Of a stretch of DNA of 64,000 nucleotides, positions 22,128-31,477 are shown piece after piece (within the stretch, counting starts at the first letter, position 1; each line of letters begins with the position of its first letter). The translations under genes and the position numbers were made by a program. The stretch is from an uncultured Prochlorococcus sp. GTDB lineage: Bacteria; Cyanobacteriota; Cyanobacteriia; PCC-6307; Cyanobiaceae. The notes below the pieces were generated by a model that was not told the DNA's origin, made no database searches, and worked only from the letters and a program-made list of their open reading frames with translations. The stretch lies in the NCBI GenBank assembly GCA_902525585.1, contig CABZHQ010000004.1, forward strand, positions 1 through 64,000. The letters run 5' to 3'.

Positions 22128-23440
22128 AAATAAAAAAAATAATTCTAGAAAAATGGATAGATCCAGCACTGATTACTCATCATCTAACAAAGAAATTCGG
22201 AAATAAAGGATTAGCCTGGCTAGACAGTGATGGTAAAGAAAATGGGGAATGGTCAATAATAGGAATTAAACCTAAAAAAATAATCCAATCAAGAGATATC
22301 AATAACTTGGACAAAACTAATAATCCATTTAACAATTTAAGAAATATTGAAAAAGGATTTTGGATCGGATGGTTAAGTTATGAAGCTGGAGTTTTCATAG
22401 AACCCAAAAACCCATGGCGAAAATCTAATATGGCAACATTATATATTGCATCATATGATCCAATCATTAAATGTAATCTAATAAAAAAAGAAATAATTAT
22501 CGAAGGCACAAACTCATCTGAACTGATGAATTATAAAAACATAATCAACAATATTAAAAATATTGAAGAAGAAAATATTATTAAAACAAATTTGAATTTT
22601 GATTATTCAAAAATCAATTTGGACGAAATGGCTGAAAAATTTCAGAAAAATATTCTAACATTGAAAAAATTAATTTCCTTGGGGGATATATTTCAAGCAA
22701 ACCTAACAACTAAATGCGAAATTGAATCTTCCAAAAACTATAATCCTCTAGATATTTATTTGAAAATAAGAAAGAAATTAAGAGCTCCCTTTGGAGGAAT
22801 AATAATAAATAATGATAATTATAAAGAGGCTGTATTATCTACCTCGCCAGAAAGATTTATAAAAATAGATAATAAAAATTTTGTAGAATCAAGACCAATC
22901 AAAGGAACTAGATCTAGAGATAAGGATTTAAATAAAGATGCACTTAATGCTATCGATTTAATAACGAACGAAAAAGATAGAGCCGAAAATATTATGATTG
23001 TTGACCTAATAAGAAATGATTTAAGTAAAGTTTGCGAAACAGGAAGTATTGTGGTGCCAGAAATATTAAAGCTTGAAAGTTTCTTAAAAGTTCATCATCT
23101 AACATCAGTAATCAGAGGCAAATTAAAAAAAGACAAAAACTGGATTGATTTACTAAAAGCTTGTTGGCCTGGGGGCTCTATAACTGGAGCACCTAAATTA
23201 AGATCATGTCAGAGACTTTTTGAATTAGAAGAATGTGAACGTGGACCATACTGTGGCTCATTTTTGAAGCTTGACTGGAATGGAGAGTTTGACAGCAATA
23301 TACTAATAAGATCATTTTTAATCAAAGACAAAAAAATTAATATACATGCTGGTTGCGGAATAGTTATTGACTCAAACCCTGAAGAGGAAACTAATGAACT
23401 AAAGTGGAAACTTTTACCGTTAATTGATTCACTCAAATGA
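22124..23440 (+). CDS. pabB: para-aminobenzoate synthase component I (chorismate-binding)
   Basis: LISLGDIFQANLTTKCEI, SPERFIKI, SRPIKGTRSRD, GSITGAPKLRS. Confidence 0.88.
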   Translation: MKIKKIILEKWIDPALITHHLTKKFGNKGLAWLDSDGKENGEWSIIGIKPKKIIQSRDINNLDKTNNPFNNLRNIEKGFWIGWLSYEAGVFIEPKNPWRKSNMATLYIASYDPIIKCNLIKKEIIIEGTNSSELMNYKNIINNIKNIEEENIIKTNLNFDYSKINLDEMAEKFQKNILTLKKLISLGDIFQANLTTKCEIESSKNYNPLDIYLKIRKKLRAPFGGIIINNDNYKEAVLSTSPERFIKIDNKNFVESRPIKGTRSRDKDLNKDALNAIDLITNEKDRAENIMIVDLIRNDLSKVCETGSIVVPEILKLESFLKVHHLTSVIRGKLKKDKNWIDLLKACWPGGSITGAPKLRSCQRLFELEECERGPYCGSFLKLDWNGEFDSNILIRSFLIKDKKINIHAGCGIVIDSNPEEETNELKWKLLPLIDSLK

Positions 23441-24264
23441 TTGCAACATTAGGCTGGCACAAGGATCAATGGTTGGATATTGATAGAATATTTATTGCTG
23501 CTAATAATAGAGGATTAAAATTTGCTGATGGTATATTTGAAACCATTTTGATAAAAGAAAACAAACCTATTCTTTTTGATGAACATCTGAAAAGATTAGA
23601 AAACAGTAGCAAGATTTTAAATATTAATCTCAAAATAAATAAATTAACTTTAAGACAACTTATTCACGATGGAATTAGAAAGTTATCGCTTAAAAATGAT
23701 CAATTTGCTTCAGTAAGAATAAACTATAGTCGAGGAACTAATGAAGGTCGAACACTAACAATTGATAGCACTTCAGAGACAAAAAATTTGGATAATATAT
23801 GGCTTGAGTTCTATAAAATCAAACCAAATTTTAATCCAATAAGCGTTTGCATTAGTCAAACAGAAAAAATAAATGAATTCAGTCTTATAAGTAAATGCAA
23901 AACATTTTCATATAATCAGGCAATACAAGTTTTGACAGAAGCTAATGAAAAATCATTTGATGATTCTATCCTTTTGAATACGTCAGGTGAACTTTGTTGT
24001 GGAAGTACATTTAATCTTCTAATTAAAAGAAATAATCAATGGATAACTCCTAGAAAAGAGAGCGGCTGTTTAGAGGGGATTATGATTTCTAAAGCTTTAA
24101 AATTGAAAATTGTAAAAGAAGAATTAATTCCTCCAGAATTTCAAAATGATGACATAATAGTTGCAATTAATAGCTTATCTTGCAGACAAATTAATCAAGT
24201 TAATGATTTAAAGCTTAAACCTAAATTCGATCCAATTTATTTTTGGGATTTATTATATAGTTGA
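23437..24264 (+). CDS. pabC: aminotransferase class IV (aminodeoxychorismate lyase-like)
   Basis: GLKFADGIFETILIKENKPILFDEHLKRL, SGCLEGIM; overlaps pabB by 4 bp. Confidence 0.8.
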   Translation: MIATLGWHKDQWLDIDRIFIAANNRGLKFADGIFETILIKENKPILFDEHLKRLENSSKILNINLKINKLTLRQLIHDGIRKLSLKNDQFASVRINYSRGTNEGRTLTIDSTSETKNLDNIWLEFYKIKPNFNPISVCISQTEKINEFSLISKCKTFSYNQAIQVLTEANEKSFDDSILLNTSGELCCGSTFNLLIKRNNQWITPRKESGCLEGIMISKALKLKIVKEELIPPEFQNDDIIVAINSLSCRQINQVNDLKLKPKFDPIYFWDLLYS

Positions 24265-25052
24265 ACTTTATTAATATCTGGTAAATAGACATCAGATACT
24301 TTAGTTATATTGTTATTAACCTTAAATTCAACAATTTTTCCAATAATGATAATTGATGGAGCTGAAAATTCTTTATCTTTAATTTTATCTGGAAGATTAT
24401 TTAATTGCTCTATCAAACATTTTTGATTTTTTAAAGTAGCTTCTTGAATGACAGCACATTTAGTATTCTTATCTAAACCACCAAGAATTAATTCTTTCAC
24501 AATATATTCAATATTTTTAATACCCATAAAAATTACTAAGCTATCTGATGATTTAGCTAAATCTCTCCAATTCACTGTCTTTTTTTCCTTATCTACACGC
24601 TCATGTCCAGTGACGAAAGTTACGGAACTAGCAGCATCTCTATGGGTTAGTGGAATACCAAAATATGTGGGGGCAGCTATCCCAGATGTAATACCAGGAA
24701 CGATTTCAACTGAAATTCCATTTTTTTCTAAAATCGAAACCTCTTCACCACCTCTAGAAAAAACGAATGGATCTCCCCCTTTAAGCCTTACGACATTTTT
24801 GCCTTCTTTTGCCAATTTCAAAATAAGAGCATTAGTTTCAGCCTGAGGTACAGAACACCTCCCAGCTCTTTTGCCTACATGGAAAATTTCTGTATTTTTT
24901 CCTGCCTCTTTTGTTATTTCATCAGGAATTAAAGCATCATGAACTAATGCATCACAATTTTTTATTAGACGTAAAGCTTTAAGAGTTAAAAGCTCAGGGT
25001 CACCAGGACCTGCTCCAACCAAATAAACAATGCCGGGCACAATAATCTCCAT
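24237..25052 (-). CDS. cobA: uroporphyrinogen-III C-methyltransferase
   Basis: GIVYLVGAGPGDPELLTLKALRLI; VRLKGGDPFVFSRGGEE; VPGITS. Confidence 0.95.
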   Translation of the reverse strand: MEIIVPGIVYLVGAGPGDPELLTLKALRLIKNCDALVHDALIPDEITKEAGKNTEIFHVGKRAGRCSVPQAETNALILKLAKEGKNVVRLKGGDPFVFSRGGEEVSILEKNGISVEIVPGITSGIAAPTYFGIPLTHRDAASSVTFVTGHERVDKEKKTVNWRDLAKSSDSLVIFMGIKNIEYIVKELILGGLDKNTKCAVIQEATLKNQKCLIEQLNNLPDKIKDKEFSAPSIIIIGKIVEFKVNNNITKVSDVYLPDINKVQLYNKSQK

Positions 25053-25082
25053 TAACAGGTATGGTAGTAAAAGTTAATCGCA

Positions 25083-26366
25083 ATGAAGGTAAATATTATG
25101 AAAGAAAGTTTATTAAAATCAAATAAAAAATTTACTCTCCTTAGTGCATTTATCACTCTTCTAAATGATCGTTTAAGTGAAAGTATACTCTTACCCATAT
25201 TACCCTCTTTTGTTTTACTTTTTGATTCTAAAGCAAGTACATATGGTTTATTATCATGCACTTATCAATTAGCTCAATTTACAGCTTCTCCTTTTATAGG
25301 ACTTATGAGTGATAGATATGGAAGAAGACCTGTCACTCTTTTTTGTATTACTGGTTCAGTAATAGGAATATCAATATTATCTTTTACAGTTCTTTTTAAT
25401 TGGTCAAATTCAATAGCCTTTATCCCGTTATTTTTATTATTTTTAGCGAGACTAATTGACGGTTTAAGTGGGGGGACTGCAGCTACTGCAACAACAATTC
25501 TTGCAGATATTTCAAGCCCTGAAAAAAGAGCAAAAACATTTGGGCTTATTGGTGTAGCTTTTGGTTTAAGTTTTTTCTTAGGTAATATTTTTGTTGTAAT
25601 TTTTGCAAGAAATACAAATAATAATTTTATTATTCCAGTTTTGATAGCTTCAATCATTCCAATAATAAATTTTCTCCTTGTATTTTTTTACTTACCAGAA
25701 ACCAAGCCTAATAGTGACTCAAGTAAATCAAAAACTATTTTAAAAAACCCTTTAAAAGCTTTATTTACAGTTTTCAAAGAAGAAAAGATTAAAAAATTAT
25801 CATTAGCTTTTTTTATTTACTTTATTGCTTTTACTGGATTGACCAATATCCTGATATTTTTCCTTCAAGAATCTTTAAACTGGACGACCAAAGCATCAAG
25901 TGGAACTCTTGTTGTAGTAGGAATCATTGCAATTATCGTTCAGGGAGGATTAATTGGGCCTCTGGTAAAGAAATTTGGCGAAATGCGATTAACACTCGTC
26001 GGATCAGGCTTTATTCTTGTGGCATGTGCTCTTTTAATAACCTCTCCAAAAGAAAACGCGACAATTAATATTTATTCAGCTGTTTCATTTTTGGCCGTTG
26101 GGGCAGGGTTAATTACGCCCACGTTAAGAGCACTAATATCTAAGAAATTAGATATTGATAAACAAGGATCAATTTTAAGTAACCTTCAGGGTTTACAGAG
26201 TCTTGGAGGAGTTTTAGGAATTGCAATGGCCGGAAGGGTTTATGATAGTTTTGGTCCTAAATCGCCTTTTATAGCTGGTTCCGTTATCTTATTTTTCATG
26301 ATATACCTTATTGCAGAGGGTAAAAATAATAATTCTTTTAAAAATCAAAAATTAAAAGTTTTTTAA
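25083..26366 (+). CDS. MFS transporter (multidrug/tetracycline-like)
   Basis: 12-TM-like; GLMSDRYGRRPVTLF motif A, second-half repeat. Confidence 0.88.
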   Translation: MKVNIMKESLLKSNKKFTLLSAFITLLNDRLSESILLPILPSFVLLFDSKASTYGLLSCTYQLAQFTASPFIGLMSDRYGRRPVTLFCITGSVIGISILSFTVLFNWSNSIAFIPLFLLFLARLIDGLSGGTAATATTILADISSPEKRAKTFGLIGVAFGLSFFLGNIFVVIFARNTNNNFIIPVLIASIIPIINFLLVFFYLPETKPNSDSSKSKTILKNPLKALFTVFKEEKIKKLSLAFFIYFIAFTGLTNILIFFLQESLNWTTKASSGTLVVVGIIAIIVQGGLIGPLVKKFGEMRLTLVGSGFILVACALLITSPKENATINIYSAVSFLAVGAGLITPTLRALISKKLDIDKQGSILSNLQGLQSLGGVLGIAMAGRVYDSFGPKSPFIAGSVILFFMIYLIAEGKNNNSFKNQKLKVF

Positions 26367-28444
26367 TGAAAAGCCAGACTGATATTTTTATAAATAGAGA
26401 ATTAAGTTGGATTGAATTCAATAAAAGAGTACTCCTTACTGGTATGGAAAAGGAGTACAAAATTCTAGATAAAGTGAAATTTTGTTCAATTTTTAGTAAT
26501 AATCTTGATGAGTTTTTTATGGTGAGAGTAGCTTCATTAAAAGCTCAAGTTGAAGCGGAAATTACTAAAAAAAGTATTGACGGACTTACACCTAAAGAGC
26601 AATTAAAAAAAATCAATAATGAAATAAAAAAATTAACTATTCTCCAAGAAAACTATGTAAATAATGAATTAAAAAATGAATTAAAAGAAAAAGGTGTAAT
26701 TTTAAAAAAATATAAGGACCTAAGTGAAAATCAAAGAAATTGGTGTAATAACTTCTTTACAACATCTATTTTCCCTTTATTAACTCCATTAGTTGTTGAT
26801 CCAGCACATCCATTTCCTTTTATAAGTAATTTAAGTCTAAATTTAGCAGCTTTAATAAAAGATGAGGAGGATTCTAAAAACCAGTTTGTCAGAGTAAAAA
26901 TACCAACAAAAAATATACCCCGATTTATACGAATTCCCAATGAAATTACTCAACTTAGTGATGAAAGTTCTCACTATTTCATAAGTGTTGAAGATTTAAT
27001 TGGGAATAATATAAATACTTTATTTAACGGAATGGAATGTATAAATTACTCTTTTTTTAGAGTGACAAGAGATGCAGATTTAGAATTAAAAGAACTTGAA
27101 GCTGATGATCTACTTTTAGCTGTTGAACAAAGTTTGCAAAAAAGAAGATTAGGTGGAGACGTAGTTAGATTAGAAGTGGAGTCAGATATGCCAGAAATAA
27201 TTCTAAAGTTACTTATTGAAAGTATCTCAATACAGAAAGAATATATATACTTTTGCAAAAGTTTATTAGGCCTAGACGATTTAAATCAGCTTACAAAAAT
27301 TGATAGAGATGATTTAAAAGAAAATCTACTAATTGGAAAAACTCACCCAGAATTAAAACAGTTAGATTTGCCTTCAAACAAAAACCCTAATTCTATTTTC
27401 AAAATACTTAGAAAAAAAAATATTTTGCTTCATCATCCCTATGACTTATTTAAAACTTCAGTTGAAGAATTTATAAACAGAGCAGCTGATGATCCACTTG
27501 TAATGGCTATAAAAATTACTTTATATCGAGTTTCCCAAGATTCCCCTATCATTGCGGCTTTAATGAGAGCTGCAGAGAATGGGAAAGAAGTAATGACTCT
27601 TGTTGAACTAAAAGCAAGATTTGATGAAGACAATAATATTCAATGGGCAAAACAACTTGAACAAGCTGGAATTCATGTTGTATATGGAATCATAGGATTT
27701 AAAACACATACAAAAATTGCCTTAATAGTAAGAAAAGAGAAAGGAAGATTAAGGAATTATTTCCATATTGGAACGGGAAATTATAACTCTAATACTTCAA
27801 AGTTTTATACAGATTTAGGATTACTTTCAACGGATCCTGATATTGCATCTGATTTACTTGAGTTATTTAACTACTTATCTGGTTTTTCTAAACAAAAAAG
27901 TTATCAAAAGTTATTAGTTTCTCCCTCATCGATGAGAGAGAAATTTATATTTCTGATAAGGAGAGAAATTAGAAATGCAGAGGAAGGCAAAAAAGCCGAA
28001 ATAATCGCAAAAATGAATTCTTTAGTAGACCCAGAAATAATTAAACTGCTTTATTTAGCTTCAGACTCAGGTGTAAAAATTAGCCTAATCATAAGAGGTA
28101 TTTGTTGCCTATATCCCCAAAGAAAAAATTTAAGTGAAAATATTAAAGTTATAAGCATTATTGGCCATTTTCTAGAACACTCAAGAATTTTTTGGTTTTG
28201 TAATAACGGGGATAATGAGGTTTTTATAGGAAGTGCAGATTGGATGCGAAGAAATCTTGATAGAAGAATAGAAGCTGTTACTCCCATAGAGGATTATGAA
28301 TTAAAATCTAAAATATACAAGCTTTTGCAAACTTACATTAAAGATAATTACTTTTCTTGGATAATGAAAGATGATGGTTCATATTCGAAATATGAATTAG
28401 ATTCATTACATAATCGTTCGCAAATTGACCTCATAGAAAAATAA
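26366..28444 (+). CDS. ppk: polyphosphate kinase
   Basis: FINRELSWIEFNKRVL, FKTHTKIALIVRKE, YFHIGTGNYN. Confidence 0.96.
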   Translation: MKSQTDIFINRELSWIEFNKRVLLTGMEKEYKILDKVKFCSIFSNNLDEFFMVRVASLKAQVEAEITKKSIDGLTPKEQLKKINNEIKKLTILQENYVNNELKNELKEKGVILKKYKDLSENQRNWCNNFFTTSIFPLLTPLVVDPAHPFPFISNLSLNLAALIKDEEDSKNQFVRVKIPTKNIPRFIRIPNEITQLSDESSHYFISVEDLIGNNINTLFNGMECINYSFFRVTRDADLELKELEADDLLLAVEQSLQKRRLGGDVVRLEVESDMPEIILKLLIESISIQKEYIYFCKSLLGLDDLNQLTKIDRDDLKENLLIGKTHPELKQLDLPSNKNPNSIFKILRKKNILLHHPYDLFKTSVEEFINRAADDPLVMAIKITLYRVSQDSPIIAALMRAAENGKEVMTLVELKARFDEDNNIQWAKQLEQAGIHVVYGIIGFKTHTKIALIVRKEKGRLRNYFHIGTGNYNSNTSKFYTDLGLLSTDPDIASDLLELFNYLSGFSKQKSYQKLLVSPSSMREKFIFLIRREIRNAEEGKKAEIIAKMNSLVDPEIIKLLYLASDSGVKISLIIRGICCLYPQRKNLSENIKVISIIGHFLEHSRIFWFCNNGDNEVFIGSADWMRRNLDRRIEAVTPIEDYELKSKIYKLLQTYIKDNYFSWIMKDDGSYSKYELDSLHNRSQIDLIEK

Positions 28445-28466
28445 AATTAATATTGATTTTTACAAC

Positions 28467-28500
28467 ATTTAAAAAAAATACTTAATATTTTAAATTTTTT
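28467..28500 (+). terminator. possible AT-rich intrinsic terminator after ppk
   Basis: ATTTAAAA...TTTTAAAT / AAAATA-CTTAA-TATTTT stem followed by a T-run; no GC in stem, so weak. Confidence 0.3.
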
Positions 28501-28650
28501 TTATTTTTCATAAAATCATCTCATATCAATGGATTTCAAGAAATAAGCTTTAAAAAAAAATTTTTTGTCTTTAAAATTTCAACGTAAAAGTAGTTTTTAT
28601 TTCAATTTCAGTGCTAGCTTTTTAAAAAATCCATTATTTAGGAGGCCAGG

Positions 28651-29673
28651 GTGATGGGGATCCCTCTGGAATCTGCGAAAAGCTCTTCAGATAATAATTT
28701 TGATGAGCCAAGATTACCAAACACTGCGGGCAAGTCTCGCAAATCGAAATCCAGTCTTACGTCAAAACAAAGCCAAAAAAAATCTGGCAGACTCGCTTCA
28801 GATTCTATTGGTTATTACTTAAGTAGCATTGGAAGAGTACCTCTTTTGACTCCAGCAGAGGAAATAGAGTTAGCTCATCATGTTCAGAACATGAAAAAGT
28901 TGCTACAAATTCCTGAAACTGATAGAACCCAACGAAATCTTTATCAAATTAAGATTGGCAAAAGAGCAAGAGATAGAATGATGGCAGCTAATCTAAGGCT
29001 CGTTGTATCGGTTGCAAAAAAATACCAAAACCAAGGGCTTGAATTATTAGATCTTGTCCAGGAAGGAGCTATTGGCCTTGAAAGAGCTGTAGATAAATTT
29101 GATCCTGCTATGGGATATAAATTCTCAACTTATGCTTACTGGTGGATTAGACAAGGAATGACGAGGGCAATTGATAACAGTGCTAGAACCATCCGTTTGC
29201 CTATTCACATAAGTGAAAAACTGTCCAAAATGAGAAGAGTCTCTAGAGAATTATCACATAAATTTGGCAGACAGCCTACAAGATTGGAAATGGCGACTGA
29301 GATGGGAATTGATCAAAAAGATTTAGAAGATTTAATTTCTCAAAGTGCTCCTTGCGCCTCCCTAGATGCACATGCAAGAGGGGAAGAAGACAGAAGTACT
29401 CTTGGTGAACTCATACCTGACCCAAACTGTGAAGAGCCTATGGAGGGTATGGATAGAACTATTCAAAAAGAGCATTTAGGAACTTGGCTTTCACAATTAA
29501 ATGAAAGAGAGCAAAAAATTATGAAGCTCAGATTTGGGCTAGATGGTGAAGAACCATTAACACTCGCAGAAATAGGAAGACAAATTAATGTTTCACGAGA
29601 AAGAGTAAGGCAACTAGAAGCTAAAGCAATATTAAAGCTTCGAGTAATGACAACTCATCAAAAAGCAGCATAA
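28651..29673 (+). CDS. RNA polymerase sigma-70 factor, RpoD-like / group 2
   Basis: AANLRLVVSVAKKYQNQGLELLDLVQEGAIGLERAVDKFDP; C-terminal RERVRQLEAKAILKLR; AGGAGG at 28639-28644. Confidence 0.95.
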   Translation: MMGIPLESAKSSSDNNFDEPRLPNTAGKSRKSKSSLTSKQSQKKSGRLASDSIGYYLSSIGRVPLLTPAEEIELAHHVQNMKKLLQIPETDRTQRNLYQIKIGKRARDRMMAANLRLVVSVAKKYQNQGLELLDLVQEGAIGLERAVDKFDPAMGYKFSTYAYWWIRQGMTRAIDNSARTIRLPIHISEKLSKMRRVSRELSHKFGRQPTRLEMATEMGIDQKDLEDLISQSAPCASLDAHARGEEDRSTLGELIPDPNCEEPMEGMDRTIQKEHLGTWLSQLNEREQKIMKLRFGLDGEEPLTLAEIGRQINVSRERVRQLEAKAILKLRVMTTHQKAA

Positions 29674-29678
29674 CCAAA

Positions 29679-30320
29679 TTGGTAAAATTTACTGTAATTT
29701 TATTATATTTATTTTCAATTTTTTTAATATCAATAGTTTTTAAAAAATATAATGAAGATAGCAAAGAAATCGTCAGAAAAATAATACATATTGGAATAGG
29801 ACCTTTAATACCAATTGCTCAATTTTTAAAAATTAATCAAAACTCTGCTCTAATTTTTACAGGTATTGTCTCATTAATGGTTTTCATCAATTACAACTAT
29901 AAATTATTTTCAACAATTGAGGATGTTGAGAGAAAAAGTTATGGGACATTATTTTATTGTCTAAGTTTATTTATTTTGATTTGTTTTTTCTGGGATAAAG
30001 ATCCATATGCACTAATTAGTGGATTTTTCATAATGACTTTTGGTGATGGATTAGCTGGATTAATAGGAAAAAGCTTTAACTCAAAGAGTTGGATTTTTTT
30101 TAAACAAAAAAAATCATTATATGGAACCATAACAATGTTTTTAACGAGTTTGATAGTTGTTTGCTCAATAGGATACTCGCAACAAAACAGTCTAAATTTA
30201 AATTATTTTACAATAGCTTTTCTTGCGACTTTGCTCGAACAATTTAGTGTTCTAGGAATAGATAATTTTATTGTTCCAATCTTTTCAGCATTATTATTTA
30301 ATTTTTTAATAACTAGCTAA
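29679..30320 (+). CDS. dolichol/phytol kinase-like membrane protein
   Basis: RKIIHIGIGPLIPIAQFL...FIMTFGDGLAGLIGKSFNSKSW...KKSLYGTITMF. Confidence 0.75.
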   Translation: MVKFTVILLYLFSIFLISIVFKKYNEDSKEIVRKIIHIGIGPLIPIAQFLKINQNSALIFTGIVSLMVFINYNYKLFSTIEDVERKSYGTLFYCLSLFILICFFWDKDPYALISGFFIMTFGDGLAGLIGKSFNSKSWIFFKQKKSLYGTITMFLTSLIVVCSIGYSQQNSLNLNYFTIAFLATLLEQFSVLGIDNFIVPIFSALLFNFLITS

Positions 30321-31380
30321 GTGAATCGTATAAAATAGCGATTAATTCTTTTGTTGTTTCTATATCTATACATGCATCTGTAATGCTTCTGCCAAACTGG
30401 AGATCTTCTTTTTTTAAAAGTTTTTGATTTCCTTCCTTCAAATGACTTTCAAGCATAACTCCTAAAATATTTTTTTCACCATTACTAATTTGAGAAGCTA
30501 CATTTTTTAGCACTTCCGACTGTTTTCGGAAATCTTTATTGGAATTTCCATGACTACAATCAATCATCACTTTATGAGGAAGATTGCACTGCCTCAATTC
30601 TGATGAAATTCTTTGAACATGATCACTTTCGAAATTTGGGCCTTTTGAACCGCCCCTTAACACTATATGTCCATCTGGATTTCCTGTAGTATTAACTATA
30701 GAAGCCATTCCATTTTCATTTACACCTAAGAAATGATGGGATTTTGAAGCTGACTGCATTGCATTAATTGCAGTAGTAAAAGAACCATCCGTTCCATTTT
30801 TAAAGCCTATAGGCATTGATAATCCTGATGCCATTTCTCTATGAGTTTGACTTTCTGTAGTCCGCGCACCTATGGCTGTCCAACTTATTAAATCGGCAAT
30901 ATATTGAGGAACAATTGGATCTAATAATTCTGTAGCAGAAGGTATGCCACGAGTTGCCAAATATGAAAGCAAAGTTCTTGCCCTTCTTAAACCAGTATTT
31001 ATATCATAAGAATCATCTAGATGAGGATCATTTATCAGTCCCTTCCAACCAATAGTTGTTCTTGGTTTTTCAAAATATACTCTCATAATTATTTCTAATT
31101 TATCTTTATACATTTCTCGGAATTTTTGAATATATTTTGAATATTCCTTTGCCGCCTCAATATCATGAATTGAACATGGACCCACAATGACTAAAAGCTT
31201 CTGATCATTATGATGCAAAATATTTTGTATCGATCTTCTTGTTTTAGATACTGTATTAGCAGAGTCGTGATCTAAAGGTATATCATTATGTAATCTGCTT
31301 GGAGGTATTAATGGACGTGTTTCAAGAACATGTAAATCTGATGTCTTTTCTAAAGCTGAATTATTTGATGATGTCGTCAT
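30313..31380 (-). CDS. 3-deoxy-7-phosphoheptulonate (DAHP) synthase, class I
   Basis: LVIVGPCSIHD, MRVYFEKPRTTIGWKGLINDPHLD, IGARTTESQTHREMASGLSMPIGFKNGTDG. Confidence 0.95.
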   Translation of the reverse strand: MTTSSNNSALEKTSDLHVLETRPLIPPSRLHNDIPLDHDSANTVSKTRRSIQNILHHNDQKLLVIVGPCSIHDIEAAKEYSKYIQKFREMYKDKLEIIMRVYFEKPRTTIGWKGLINDPHLDDSYDINTGLRRARTLLSYLATRGIPSATELLDPIVPQYIADLISWTAIGARTTESQTHREMASGLSMPIGFKNGTDGSFTTAINAMQSASKSHHFLGVNENGMASIVNTTGNPDGHIVLRGGSKGPNFESDHVQRISSELRQCNLPHKVMIDCSHGNSNKDFRKQSEVLKNVASQISNGEKNILGVMLESHLKEGNQKLLKKEDLQFGRSITDACIDIETTKELIAILYDSLS

Positions 31381-31477
31381 TGATTAATTAAGAAGTTTGA
31401 ATATTTAAAAAAGCATTTATGAATACTCTCCTTTTCAATATTAAAAATAACAATAGATTAGGCATTAAACCTTACTA

